Origin: Polytrichum commune
Lineage: Eukaryota; Streptophyta; Polytrichopsida; Polytrichales; Polytrichaceae
Direction: 5' to 3'
DNA length: 64,000 nucleotides
Assembly: GCA_950295325.1 (NCBI GenBank)
Contig: OX485806.1
Span: forward strand, 41,230,001 to 41,294,000
Part shown: piece by piece, positions 12,579-24,398 of the stretch
Numbering within the stretch: position 1 is the stretch's first letter
Layout: each line of letters starts with the position of its first letter
Notes under the pieces: model-generated
What the model was told of the DNA's origin: nothing
Database searches by the model: none
What the model saw: the letters and a program-made list of their open reading frames with translations, nothing else
Made by a program: the position numbers and the translations under genes

Positions 12579-12930
12579 AAGGTATGTGGTTGTTGTTCGT
12601 TGTGTTTCTTGTGTCTCCAACTTCTATTGATTAGATTCACACAATGAAATTTGTGTTGCATTATCATGTCTACAATGAAGCATAAAAAAAAGGCTAAAAT
12701 TCAAACTTTCCCTATTTAGTTATAGTTATCGAAAACTGAACATGTAGGTCCTCCCAATTATGTTGACTATTGAGTGTGGAGGAGTTACTGAAAAGTTCAG
12801 GTTGTCGTCCAATATCTTTGCAACATGTGTCTTTATGGTTTGCATTCTTTGATCCTTACCAAACCACACACTGATCAAATATAGGTGCCCAGTAAGAAAT
12901 GCAACTAAATAATACCCACACACGTGAGGT
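12579..12930 (+). mobile_element. F2 MITE copy
   Basis: Begins AAGGTATGTGGTTGTTGTTC and ends aataatacccacacacgtg, an imperfect inverted repeat of the start. Its interior matches the F2 copy at 17413 over most of its length, including the ccaacttctattgattag block. Confidence 0.7.
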
Positions 12931-12989
12931 TTTTACACGAGGTTGAAGCATAAGATTAACACATACTAAGTAGAGCCTTCAGAGGGCTG

Positions 12990-13072
12990 GGGCGAACCAA
13001 CCCATACAATGGTTCCTTGGAGACAAGGGTTTAGGCATCCAACAAGGAACGAGTGTATGGGTTGGTTCGCCC
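12990..13072. repeat. Hairpin repeat, copy 1
   Basis: A 30-nt arm (12990-13019) is nearly perfectly complementary to 13043-13072, around a 23-nt loop. An inverted copy of the whole unit lies at 14747-14829. Confidence 0.85.
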
Positions 13073-14257
13073 AAATCGCCTTTAGAGCACCCACGGGTCC
13101 TTGTGTAGCCTCGTTAATTTGCAACCACTTCTTGAGTGTTTGGGCCACGGAATCCAACAACAAGAGAATACTCGGGTGGTTTATGTATAAATTGATGAGA
13201 TAACATCACACCCTCGTGGTGGGGTGCTCAACGTCCCCAAATAGAGCCTTCCTCTACTCTTGCAAGTTGTGTAGAGCCACTTCCCGGACACAAGGTCGGT
13301 GTCCCCGACACATGGAGACATGTTGAGGAAGCCATTACTTGTCCGCTTGCAACACGAGGTTATGCCGTTGGTGGACCCAATGGCTTTCGCATGCCAAATC
13401 AAGTGGCCAAATGGCAACCTCTTAGTTCAAGATCATGAAGCGTGCCCCAAAATTCCGGGCATTGAGGCTCCGGAGTGCGGCAAGGAGATCCGTGTGTTGT
13501 GGTGTTGCACGAGTTTGTCGTTGGAATTTGCGCTATGCTTGTAGTTATTGCTTTGGGTGCCTAATGCCCCCTTCCCACTTGACTTTAGCTAAGCCTAAAA
13601 GTTGGTTCTAAAAACACGGCCTTCACATCATCAACAATATCTAGTCCTGAGCCTAGGTGGCAAAGAGCGTGGCAGGTTTAAAAGTGGAGGTTTTAAGCCT
13701 CAAGCACCGACCCTCCCATCGGCACCTAGACCATGAGGCAAGAATGTAGGACCTTTAAAAGTGTTAGCTCATGCCCTTGTGATTAATTGCTTTTAGTCTT
13801 AGCTATGAGGACACGAAGAGCTCCATTAACAAAAACTGATGGTAAGATAGATGAGTAGTAAGGCATTTGGGGATGGGACAAAAACTATCCAACAATTCAT
13901 TGCTTGGGAGATAAAACAACGAACATGTGTGAAAGCTACTTAACTAAACCTACTCAACAATCTCCGGAGCAAGTTCTTGTAGGTGCATTGGGATAGCCGA
14001 ATGCCTCCGCTATAACCGAGGGAGCTTTACCTGGTTTTTAGGAAAGACTTTGGTTATTTGGTAAAGTCGGGTGGGAAGGGGGCCCAAGGAAAAACGATCA
14101 ACCGGGGCAAGGTTGGGCACCATCCTGTTGCGCAACGCAAGGTCAAAGAGTCTTTGTAAGTTCACTTCAAACCCAACACGACAAGGTCGATGTACTACAA
14201 GTGTTTCTATACATAACAACTTCACAAAAAAATTGAACTTCACATTCAACTTACTCA
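13073..14257. other. GC-richer segment between the two hairpins, no gene recognised
   Basis: This stretch is less AT-rich than its surroundings and has frames up to about 80 codons on both strands, none resembling a known protein. It may be the interior of a larger non-autonomous element bounded by the two hairpin units. Confidence 0.4.
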
Positions 14258-14590
14258 TGCATAAGGTAGATGGGTCCTAAATGGTTAGTTTTTGAAGTAG
14301 CCCACTTCTCCTACGATTTGAAATTATACGATTAGTATGAGATGGTTAGCAAATCCCAAATGAGGCCAAATCTACTTTTCCTCATAATCATTAGAGTTGA
14401 TATGAATATCTTATTCATTATCAAAGTGAAGATTCTTGTGCTCATTAAATGCATATAGGTCCCTCCAATTATGTTGACTCTTGAGCCTATAACGGTTATC
14501 ATGTGGTCCAATCTCTTTAAAGCATGTTTCATTTTAATACTTGTTCTTAAAGCCATACTAAACTTTATCAACATAATAATAGTAGACACA
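14258..14590 (+). repeat. F1 MITE copy
   Basis: Starts AAGGTAGATGGGTCCTAAATGG and runs through the diagnostic F1 blocks (agcaaatcccaaatgagg, ccctccaattatgttgac) before decaying near 14590. Confidence 0.78.
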
Positions 14591-16375
14591 AACCCATTGG
14601 AGGCAAGCCGTTTTTTGTGAAGACGAGGTATTGGTTTTTGAGTTCAGCGCTCAAGAGAGGGAGTGAGTGAGGACAACTTTGGAGTAGGGATTTCTTGTGT
14701 AGAGGAGGAGCTCAAAATTATCGACCTGGGCACCAAGAGAGGATTTGGGCAAACCAACCCATAAACTCGTTCTTTGTTGGATACCTAAACCCTTGCCTCC
14801 AAGGAACTAGTGTACAGGTTGGTTCACCCCAGCCTCATGGGAGGTGTTGAAGTTACCATATGAAGGTTACATTGGAGCCACCCACCACAAAGTTCACACC
14901 CTAGGAAATGTTGGAAATGTTGAGCCCCACCGAGTAGGCATATGGAGGCAACAACGGGAGGCTACACCACCACCACCACAACCACAACAACAATAACAAA
15001 AGAAGAAGAAGAAGAAGAAGACACACCCAATTCCGTCAATGACCCAATTCAAACACCTACTTTTTGGGTCCAAAGTGGGTAGGTAGATACTTGTAGTTAG
15101 GATTTTTTATACGATAAAAACTAAGGAAACAATCAGGGAAGACTCAAAAGGTGATTCATATATCATCTAGGTGTCACAGGTAAGGTTGTTTAGGACGATG
15201 ACATGGGCCACACTAAGTTTCTAGTCAAGGTAGAATTAATATGGGTCTAAGTCTTCCCCTAAGTCTTCACAAAGACTTCTGACCAACACATTAAATATAA
15301 GTTATATGAAAAAAATAGCACAAAATTAAAATATTCAGCCACATAAATTTTCTAAAAAAATTAGTGTGACCCATGCGAATTTTCTACTTTTTATTATTAT
15401 TAAGCTTGGATTGAAAATTAATGTGGTCCACAATAAATTTCATTAGGAGAATTAGCATGGGCTCTAAAACATTGTTACAACCCAAACTATTAGGACTATT
15501 TAGTGTACTTCTTGATGGCCATGGCAACCTAGGGTTTAAGATTTAAGATAAGTAAACGTCTAGATAGGGTTAATTGTTAACATCCTTCTACACAAATCCC
15601 AAATTCTAAAAGTATGTCGATTCAGTTGGAACAGAAAAGACCTAATTTATCAAGTCACCCAAAACAGTGGCCGGGCCACATGATTCTCTATGGGTGTTTG
15701 TACCTCTCACCTTTGAAAGGGTCACTTCGCATACAAGACTGAAGGCCTGTGTCCATTGCAATACAAGAGCTCTCATTGGTCGAAACGGCGGAGACCGTCG
15801 AAGTTCATTTCACACATGAAGGTGAAGGCCTAAAGGCCAAAGAAAATTTCATGGCTGAAAAGTCTACATGGAGTCCTACATGGTGGACTCTGAATAAGGT
15901 TTCATGGTCTCTTGGAATTTTCGTCAAGCTCACCTTCAAGAGGTGGGCTTGACGTAAATTCCGGGAGACTGTGATTTTCTTAAATATGTTTTTCAACATG
16001 ACAAATTTCAGGACAAATTACAAGGCATATTCCATAATATATTCTAAGACAGACGAACACCGTCAAATGATTCTCTCGAATTGATTGAGTTTGAGACATA
16101 TGATATTAAACCAAATCCTCCCCTCTTTTCCCCCCAACAAAATATGCAATGGTCCCGCAACATGGTCCATTCTCACTTCACATTGTACTTGAGGGCCTAT
16201 GAGTACATAAAATGGCTTTCCCAACACCCTTGGTACGGCCTTTGGATGAGAGTCAAGAGTCCTCACCATTACAAGGTCACGGCTCTTGGCTCATGTGTGA
16301 AGTGGCCCTAAGGGCTGCTCTTGAGTGTGTTTCCCGTATCCACATTGAGTCCCCGAACACACCCAAAGAAAGGGG

Positions 16376-16410
<35 letters not shown>

Positions 16411-17412
16411 CAACAAAAACACAACAAAAACAACAGCATTGTCTTCTGTGAACACACTGCACACTAGGCAACAAATAAGCCTACTTGGCAAATCGAAACG
16501 TCAATAAGTTCAAATATAGCCTGTACCACGATCATCTCTCGTGATATTAAACTCCATGCAAACTCGACCGGGATAGAAATGCATTTGCTTGATTTGCCGT
16601 AGTGTTATGTGTATCAGTTGAAAGTGCAGCAGCTACACATTTTGCAAACCCTGAATTGCAATGGGGTGTTCCCTAGAATTTTTAAGCATGAGTACGTCGT
16701 TCTCTTTATATTCTAGCTTCAAGAATGTGTTTAAGAATCAATGTCCTTGATTTACATCCATGAATGCCAAGCATTGTCAAGTGAAAAGGTTTCATTAGTT
16801 GACACCTCCTTGCTACCCACCTTCAATCAAAGACCATCTTGCTACGGGTTTTTGGGAGTTTGATACTTGGTGTTGACAAGCTTTCATGCATCCAAAACTC
16901 AAACTATTGACGTCTTCATCGAGTCTCAAGCTCTCAACAGTTTGAGCAAGTGTAAAGTGGTCATGTTCGAAGTGAAATATGAAGGTGGGAATGGTACTAA
17001 ACGAAAGAAAATTCATTCATGACAAACCAAAGAATTATCATTCACTCAAATATTTGGACAAGTCTCGTGATATGATCATTGTAGAAACCTCGATATATGC
17101 GACACGGTCTTGTATAAATGACCTAGACTCAAATACATACTCACTACCGATATCACATATGGCTTTATTTCCACTTCTTCTTTTTGAGAATTGAAGCTAA
17201 ATATGTCAAGTGCCTGTAAAGCCTTTTGTGGTTGATGAATGATTTTGGACACACTTTTCCATTGCAAGAAAGCTTCATGAAAGGTCACTCCACACATTTG
17301 TGGATTCACAAGGAACTTTGCTTACAAGTGGCATATGTCTCATGATCATGTGGCATATGTAAAAGAAGAAAGCACGTTATGTCCAAAAAGTCATATTGTT
17401 AGAGAACCTATA
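14591..17412. other. Intergenic spacer with hairpin copy 2, microsatellites and an A32 tract
   Basis: It contains the inverted hairpin copy at 14747-14829, mixed CCA/CAA repeats running into a GAA repeat at about 14968-15022, and an A32 run at 16376-16407. The A-run could be a retroposon tail, but no Pol III boxes were found ahead of it. The frame at 16979-17194 and others are short and unrecognised. Confidence 0.5.
14747..14829. repeat. Hairpin repeat, copy 2 (inverted)
   Basis: Arms 14747-14776 and 14800-14829 are complementary, and the whole unit is the reverse complement of 12990-13072. The loop carries ctaaaccc, the complement of the gggttta-type loop of copy 1. Confidence 0.8.
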
Positions 17413-17789
17413 AAGGTGTGTGGGTGTTATTTGGTTCCTTTATCATGTTCCCCAACTTCTACTAATTAGATGTACGCAACAAAACATGTGTTGCATCAAC
17501 AAATCTATGATGAAACATATGCAAAAAATGGATTAAAAATCAAACCTCCCCTGCTTTAGTTATGGATATCAGAAGTGCGTGTATGTTGATTTCTAAACTA
17601 GATACATAGGTCCTCCCGACTTTGTTCACTATTGAGTGTAGAGTAATTATTACTATTTGAAGGTGCAGTCCAATCTCTTTTAACATATGTGTCTTTATGA
17701 TGTTTGCTCTTTAATCCTCACTAAACCACATACCATCAATATCTAGGGGCCCAATTAAGAAAAATAATTGCATAACACATGCACACCTT
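17413..17789 (+). mobile_element. F2 MITE copy, 377 bp
   Basis: Starts AAGGTGTGTGGGTGTTATT and ends ataacacatgcacacctt, an imperfect terminal inverted repeat. It is the best intact F2 copy and defines the family. No clear target duplication is visible. Confidence 0.75.
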
Positions 17790-18232
17790 ATGTGAAGAAG
17801 TTTTTGAAGGTTTTAGACACATTAGATGACATTCATTTGAGTTTTCTTTATATCATTGTATAATTTGTATTTCCAATGATACAAAACCTAGATTGGAAAT
17901 ATTTTAATATGTAAATATTTTTAAATTTAAATTATTATTTATTGAATTATTATTTATCAAATTATTATTATAAATGTTAATCCAACCATAGAGATTTGAC
18001 CTAAAATTCCAGCTGTATACCTTTCATCTGTAAGCCTAAATCAAACTAATCCTTTAACATATACTTTATGGTATTTTGGTCTACTCCTCTAGGCACTGAA
18101 GGGTGAACGCTGTGTGTGAACGATCCTTGATGTAATGTAAAGCTGACGGTTCATATGGTGTTCCCCAAGGTCAGGTTGCAAGTGGGAACGAATTGAACGC
18201 TCTTGTTCTCGGTAGGGAGCGTGATGGAAGCT
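17790..18232. other. Upstream region of RPL27
   Basis: A very AT-rich patch at about 17880-17985 is followed by mixed sequence. The likely core promoter and transcription start of RPL27 lie toward the end. I could not place a TATA box with confidence. Confidence 0.4.
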
Positions 18233-18245
18233 AGGGTTAGGGTTT
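18233..18245 (+). promoter_or_regulatory. Telo-box in the RPL27 promoter or leader
   Basis: AGGGTTAGGGTTT lies about 100 bp before the ATG. This interstitial telomere-repeat motif (AAACCCTAA on the other strand) is typical of plant ribosomal-protein and translation genes, where it supports growth-linked expression. A second copy lies in intron 1 near 19004-19015. Confidence 0.75.
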
Positions 18246-18343
18246 GGAGCTCTGCTCAGGGTTTTTGTTTGAGAAAGTCAGGCTTACCTTCCTCTTTGCA
18301 CGACCCCTGCTCGTAGCCAGCCGCGGAGGAGCGTCACGCCACC

Positions 18344-20120
18344 ATGGTGAAGTTTTTGAAGACAAACAAGGTGGTCGTGCTACTCCAGGGCCGCTATGCC
18401 GGTCGCAAGGCCGTTATCGTGAAGAACTTCGACGATGGGACGAAGGAGCGACCTTACGGTCATGCTATCGTCTGCGGCATCGCCAAGTACCCTCGCAAGG
18501 TCTGTCATCTATATTCACATTATCTTCATCATGTAAAATGTAAATAAGCTGTCTGGAAGCATGTCACTTGATCACCAAACTGATCTGGGGGTTCGTAAGC
18601 ATTTTGTGAGCTAGTTTGACCCGATTAGAGGGTTCGCACTAAGATAAGTGTTCCTCGAAAGGAAAGTGTTCTCGCTGCGCATTGCATTTATTCCTTCTTG
18701 AGCTACTCTGGAGCACCTACATCAGGTGTAGTGCTCTAGTAAAGTGAAATATCCCGGCCTCTTATGACATTCTACCTCGGTCAGTTTTTCTGGTGCATAA
18801 TTGGAGCCTCGTATCTGTCTTTGAGGTCTAAGGAATTCTTTTTCCCAAGAGACATTTTTAGAGATATTGCATATGAGTTTAGATTTCGAACATTGCATAC
18901 TTCTTATTTTCTGGGCATGTTTTAATAAAGCATAAGTCCCACGGTGGTCCACAATTTCAATTAGGATGATAGATGCTCCTGTTCTTGAGCACAATATCTT
19001 GGGAGGGTTAGGGTTTCAGTGTCACGTTTGATACGTGTGGGCATTCGGAATAATCTTGTTAGCCTTTGCCTGCAGGTCATCAAGAAGGCATCACAGAAGT
19101 CGATCGCCAAGCGGTCAAGACTGAAAGCCTTCACTAAAGTTGTAAACTACAACCACATTATGCCCACCAGGTAACCTTTTATCACGTTATGGGGTGTTTC
19201 TTGATATTAAATAGTTTGCAAGCTTGCTTGAGGAGTACTGAAGCTCTCCTATATTCTTCTCAAGACTAAATGCATTGGTTCACAGAAAATGTCTTCAGGC
19301 CGTGAGCCTGTTCCTCTTTACTGAGGCTCTTGAGTTGCAACCAGTGTCTTTCTGCACTTGTGAGCATGATATGTAATCGTTTAACCAGTACCTCAAAGTT
19401 TAGAGTCGGAGATAGAGTTCCTGTCACCAAATCACAAGGGAATGTTTAGACAATTTCTTAATGACTAACTAGAATGTTTATGATCACTAAGGCTGACATA
19501 TACACAAAATGAGGCATCCGAATTTATGGGCTGCTACTACTAGAATTGAAGGTAATGCTTCACAGTTTCTGTCTTTTTATTGTGTGGTTTCAAATCTCAC
19601 CTCCCGTTCTATGTATCCCAGGTACACATTGGATGTTGATCTGAAGAATATTGTGACACCTGAGAAGTTGGAGAGCACTGCCAGCCGGGTTGAGGCCCGA
19701 AAGGTGCTTGCTAACCCTTGAAACTTCTCAGTACCAGATTAGGGAATAGAGACTTACTGTTGTTGTTCTATCGTCTGTTATGCATATTGCAATTTTGTGC
19801 ATGTGTAATTGATGCTTATGATGTTATGGAGTTTAAATTGGGGTTCTACTCATTCCCAAGGTTGTTAAGGGCTTTAGTAAGGTGCCCAGATGCTCTGCTG
19901 CTGATGATGAGTAACGAAGATTCTAGGAGTGGGATTTCTGTAAGATCAGTAGAATGAATAAAAAAGGTTATTGCTTTACAATTGTGGATGCCCTGTTTAT
20001 TTGTGGTTTATGTTTTGACCAACAGCATGTTGATGTTGGTGGCAGGCCGCAAAAGGAGTTCTGGAAGAGAGGTTCAAGACTGGAAAGAACAGATGGTTCT
20101 TTTCCAAGCTTCGGTTTTAG
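18344..20120 (+). CDS. RPL27: 60S ribosomal protein L27 (eL27)
   Basis: Exons 18344-18499, 19076-19170, 19622-19703 and 20046-20120 join in frame to 408 nt, giving 135 residues, the usual plant length. The ATG lies in a strong context (caccATGG). The protein begins [20 protein letters not shown], whose KOW-type segment is followed by [20 protein letters not shown]. The middle reads [20 protein letters not shown] and the C-terminus [15 protein letters not shown]. eL27 is a component of the cytosolic large ribosomal subunit. Exon 1 is markedly GC-richer than the surroundings. The telo-box upstream fits co-regulation with other ribosomal protein genes. The three introns are 576, 451 and 342 bp. 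No sign of retroposition or damage is present. Confidence 0.97.
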
Positions 20121-21300
20121 GGAACATTTCTTGTAGAGTGAACTTACCATGTTACTGAAACGACATGGTATGAAATATTTTGGGGTCTATCAATGCCATC
20201 TTCACAAGTTCATGGCTGCTTGCTCTTTTGATTTAGTTGCTCTGAATGGTTCTAATATATCTGTTTATTGTTGATTCATCTGAAGGGACCAAAAGATACT
20301 GTTAGCCACAGTTGTCTGGAACCAAAATTTCTGAATCTTGCACAACTGCAGTCACCTGTGTTTCCCCTGCACTTCTGAACACGATAAATCCATGTGTATG
20401 CAGCTACCCTCCATGCGTGTGAATGGCAGCGTGACTAGTCAGGAAGGATGAATTTCTTCTTTGTCCACAGTTCTGGAATAAATTCCCAATTATGTTTCAT
20501 GTAGCCATACAAGGTATGTCTGCCTTTTGTGGGTCACTCTTCTTGATTGGAGACCTATGTTTGGGAAGGCTTGCAATTTAGATCGGATACCAAAAAGAAT
20601 ATGTGTCACAAATGGGATTGGACTATGGCCTTGAAATATAGATGCCATATTATGTTCAATGGGAACACAATTGGGAGGGCTTTTGTGGCCATTTAAGGTG
20701 TAAGATGCTACTCAATTTGATCTCTTTTGATTTCTGCATCTTTACTCCCATTATAACACATGTCTGTGGTGTGTAAATCTTGAGTGGACGAGACACTTCC
20801 CAAGCTTTAACAGTAAATTATGTTCAGGGTTGAAAGTGCCTCATACCTTGTGTGATGTCTTGGGTTCGGAATATGTGAACTCTGCCTAATGGAGCTTTTC
20901 TTGGAGTTCATTGATGAACCCAACGGATGACTTGTCCATCTTTTACACACTTAATTCTCAGCTACACTGATCTGTGCAATTTGGTTGCCCCATGCTAATT
21001 TATCGACATTCCACACACTATTTTGAATATTTGTTACAACTTTAACAAGAAAACGGTAGAACCGTGAGGCTCTGTCCTTTTCTATGAAAGACTACAATTA
21101 TAGTTGTCCACTTTGCTCATGCCAATCCATGGCTATTTACTATACCAAACTTTTCTTGGATTTTGTGCACCTTCTTCTCATATGGAGGTCAAGAATTGAA
21201 GCTACCCATTTATTACCCGAAATTTTTAGAATACATAATCAAGAACTGCCGAAATAACTATAGTTAACTAGATTTCTTTCAATGCATTTTAGGAAGCAAT

Positions 21301-21339
21301 TATATATATATGTATATATGTATACACATATATATAATT
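21301..21339. repeat. TA-rich microsatellite
   Basis: Alternating TA/TG repeats with short interruptions lie directly before the 147-bp tandem duplication. Confidence 0.85.
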
Positions 21340-21344
21340 TTAGT

Positions 21345-21635
21345 TAGCATCCACATTAAATAAAGTGGACAAAAAATAACAAGAACAAGTAACGTCCAAG
21401 TGTGAACGCAAAGTGGTTAGGAAATTTGGTCTTGAAACTAAGAAGTTGATGCATAGTCTCTGTCCTACAGACCGAGCCAATAAACTATAGATAACATCCA
21501 CATTACATAAAGTGGAACAACAATAACAAGAACAAGTAACGTCCAAGTGTGAACACAAAGTGGTTAGGAAATTTGGTCTTGAAACGAAGAAGTTGATGCA
21601 TAGTCTCTGTCCTACAGACAGAGCCAACAAATTAC
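21345..21635. repeat. 147-bp tandem duplication
   Basis: Two consecutive units begin catccacatta at 21348 and 21495. They share long identical blocks, including aagtaacgtccaagtgtgaa and gatgcatagtctctgtccta, with only a handful of differences. The duplication is therefore fairly young. Confidence 0.9.
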
Positions 21636-22837
21636 AATATTATATTTTATACTGTGGTTGGCATATGGATTGATAGACAAAAATCATGGATTCTCTTGAT
21701 CTGATTAACCCAAGGTAATTTGCATGGGTAAAGAGGCAACCTATTTGTGAAAGCAATCTAATTGCACATATAGCTAAGCTTGTATATTAAATGGACAATG
21801 TTATGAAGTCAATTTAGCTATCTAAGTAGCAGCAAGTTTATACTAACGATCAACAACTCCACCATAAGTGTCACCCCATGACACGTGGCGTTCAAGTGCA
21901 CTTCCTAATATTTTGGCATGAGTATGTTCAATATTGTAATGAGGTGTACTCAAATGACACTTGGCATCATTATGGTTAAGAATATCTACCGCTTGCACAC
22001 TAAAATGTAAACACATGACACTTGTCATTAGTATGCTCAATAATCTCCTCACCTTGATACTAAAACGCAAGCTACCATCTTAAGTATCCCAATGTGCTAT
22101 GCCAAATGTCATAATGAAAATACTTTTCTAAACTTATGAAATTAATATTGTCTATAAATAATATCATATTGGCAATAAGCCGACATGGCACTTTGAGTCC
22201 TCTAGGCATCTAACTTAGGCCCTTCACAAATAGTGTATGTGACACTAAATGCCATAATTGGTGTACTTATATACACAAAATTGATGAAGGATCCCTCAAG
22301 GATCAAAGTAACCAATGTAGTATGATGATCAACAAATTATCACCAAAGTGGAATTCTATTTTCTATATAGCATTTTGTCAAATGGACAACTACACTAAAT
22401 ATGATATGTAGTGCCACCAATTCATATTGTCTTGCTCAACACTAATTGTAAACCATTGTATAGTGTCACTAACACTAAATGTTAACCCAACATTCTTTGT
22501 CATTCCTTGTTATATTTTGAGGGGATTATAGATTTACATGGTTGCAATTATTGTCAGTTACCGATTTAATTTTCATCCAAATTTCAATCATCCATAGCAA
22601 TATTTCATCACAAGTTGCTGACAAGAGAAGGTAGGGTTTTGGCCGATGGATGAACTCATCTATGACAGTATTTGTTCACTTACACATAAGAAGTGTCATC
22701 CGAAAAGTTACCATAGTGTCAATAAATACCATATGACACTAAATATTATATTTAGTGTGTCTCTTACTTGGCGATGTAGTATAATAACCAACACATTGAA
22801 TAAAGGAGCTCATGAAATAGAGAACTGAAGACTCATC

Positions 22838-23346
22838 AAGGTGTGGGTGTTATTCGGTTACTTTTCTTAATCGGACACTTATATTTTATTTGTGAGATCA
22901 AAGAATAAATATCATAGAGTCACATGTTTGAAAGAACTTGGACTACATCTTCAATTGTTATTCACTATTGGTCCGAGATGACCCTAAAGTACTAGATCAT
23001 AACATAGAGGTATCCAAAACCAAATGGAGTGGTTGGCAGTTCGATCCTCTGCCGTGAAATCTTCTCTCTATTTGACGGAAAAAGCCAGGTGGTCAAGTGC
23101 ATCATGTGTTAATAAATAACATGACATAAATAACTCCACTCAATAGTGAACACAATTGGGTAACCTATCTATTTAACTAAAGAATCCACAAACATGCACT
23201 TTTGATAATCACAACTAATTCAAAGTTGATCCGATTTTTACTATGATTTTTGTTCATGCTTCATCCTAGATTTGCTAATGCACTGCAAGTTCGTTGTGCA
23301 GAAGTTGGAGAACATGAAAATGATTTGAATAACACCCACATACCTT
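22838..23346 (-). mobile_element. F2 MITE copy interrupted by a SINE
   Basis: The ends AAGGTGTGGGTGTTATTCGG (22838) and aataacacccacataccttat (23328-23346) are terminal inverted repeats. The sequence is the reverse complement of the 17413 copy. About 140 bp of foreign sequence at 22969-23110 splits it; without that insert the length agrees with other F2 copies. Confidence 0.75.
22969..23110 (+). mobile_element. tRNA-derived SINE nested in the F2 MITE
   Basis: It matches the SINE at 50897-51056 over the blocks ggtccgagatgaccctaaa and aaccaaatggagtggttggc, followed by a box B-like AGTTCGATCC. Box A is degraded and there is no long A-tail. Confidence 0.7.
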
Positions 23347-24398
23347 ATGTTACATTGCATATGGGAGTTGTGATTTTTTCCCAAGTCACCCAATGATGCT
23401 CAACTTGCTGTTATGGTCAACTCTATCCTAGTTGTAATATCAACCTTTGGGATGGGTTGTAAGTTTTGGGTGATAATGCTTTATGTTAGAATCTTGTGTT
23501 GTATATTGGAGCTTGGAATTGAATTTGTGACGAGAGTTGTAAGGACAAGATCGAACTAGAGATAATTCATCGCAAACACTTTCATCAATGGTACCATCTA
23601 CAAACTGTCCTAAATTGGACATAAGTGATGAACTTCATGATCTTTGTGCTTGAACGTTTGTTGCAAAATAGGCAATAGCTAAATGGTATTCTCATCATCA
23701 ATAAAAATATGACTGCACCTGGTAAGTCACAACATAAGATTATTTTGCACATGGCACAATTATGTGAGCCCAAGATTTCTAAAGATTATGTCATTATGAA
23801 ATTCTTGGTAAATTTCTGACAAACTACAAATCTAGGTTGAGAATCCTTTGTCTTGCAACAAGGGAACGACACCTAGTGGAAATGACATAATGACATTTTG
23901 GTATGCCAAGAGATGCTAGAATGAGTTTGACCCTCAATGAACTAACATAAAATGTTTTTTGTTCACACCTCCACACCAACTCCAGACATATACCAAATAC
24001 TTACCAATCATGGAAAAGTGTTGAATGCTAAAACAACCAACTCCTAACCAAAACCTTGGTTCAATTAAAGGATGAATGCATTTATTTTTGAAAGAAAGCA
24101 ATCAACCACAGTACTAATTACACTAATTACACATTTTACTGTTGCGTGCCCAACAAGAACCAATGAATGAAGCCACACAATTTCTTTATATCTTCATCAT
24201 CACAAATTTATGCACACCTCCTCCCTCTCCTTTCACGGGGGCCCTATAGTTCATTACCTCTTTCCCAATATCTAGATATTCCTCTCGCACGAATACTTTC
24301 ATCTACACCCCTCCTAGATACTGGACAGCGACGATGAAGCTTCAGGGGTCCTTGTGACGGTGCTTGCCTAAGCGTTGTTGCAAAAACAACAGGCAGCT
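23347..24398. other. Spacer and promoter region of the SPOUT methyltransferase gene
   Basis: A dispersed repeat (F5) occupies about 23900-24080. The last 200 bp is pyrimidine-rich and probably contains the promoter and 5' UTR of the downstream gene. No clear TATA box was found. Confidence 0.45.
23900..24080 (+). repeat. F5 dispersed repeat, copy 1
   Basis: Shares gtttgaccctcaatgaac and acaaccaactcc blocks in the same order and spacing with about 27170-27365, which lies in an intron of the next gene. Confidence 0.65.

Larger units (their letters stand above)
20121..22837. other. RPL27 3' flank and repeat-bearing spacer
   Basis: The RPL27 3' UTR leads into spacer. From 21301 it holds a TA/TG microsatellite, then a 147-bp tandem duplication. 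From about 21840 to 22500 the motif atgacac(t/g)tggc recurs at irregular spacing of roughly 60-80 bp, suggesting an old degenerate tandem array. No gene was recognised. Confidence 0.5.
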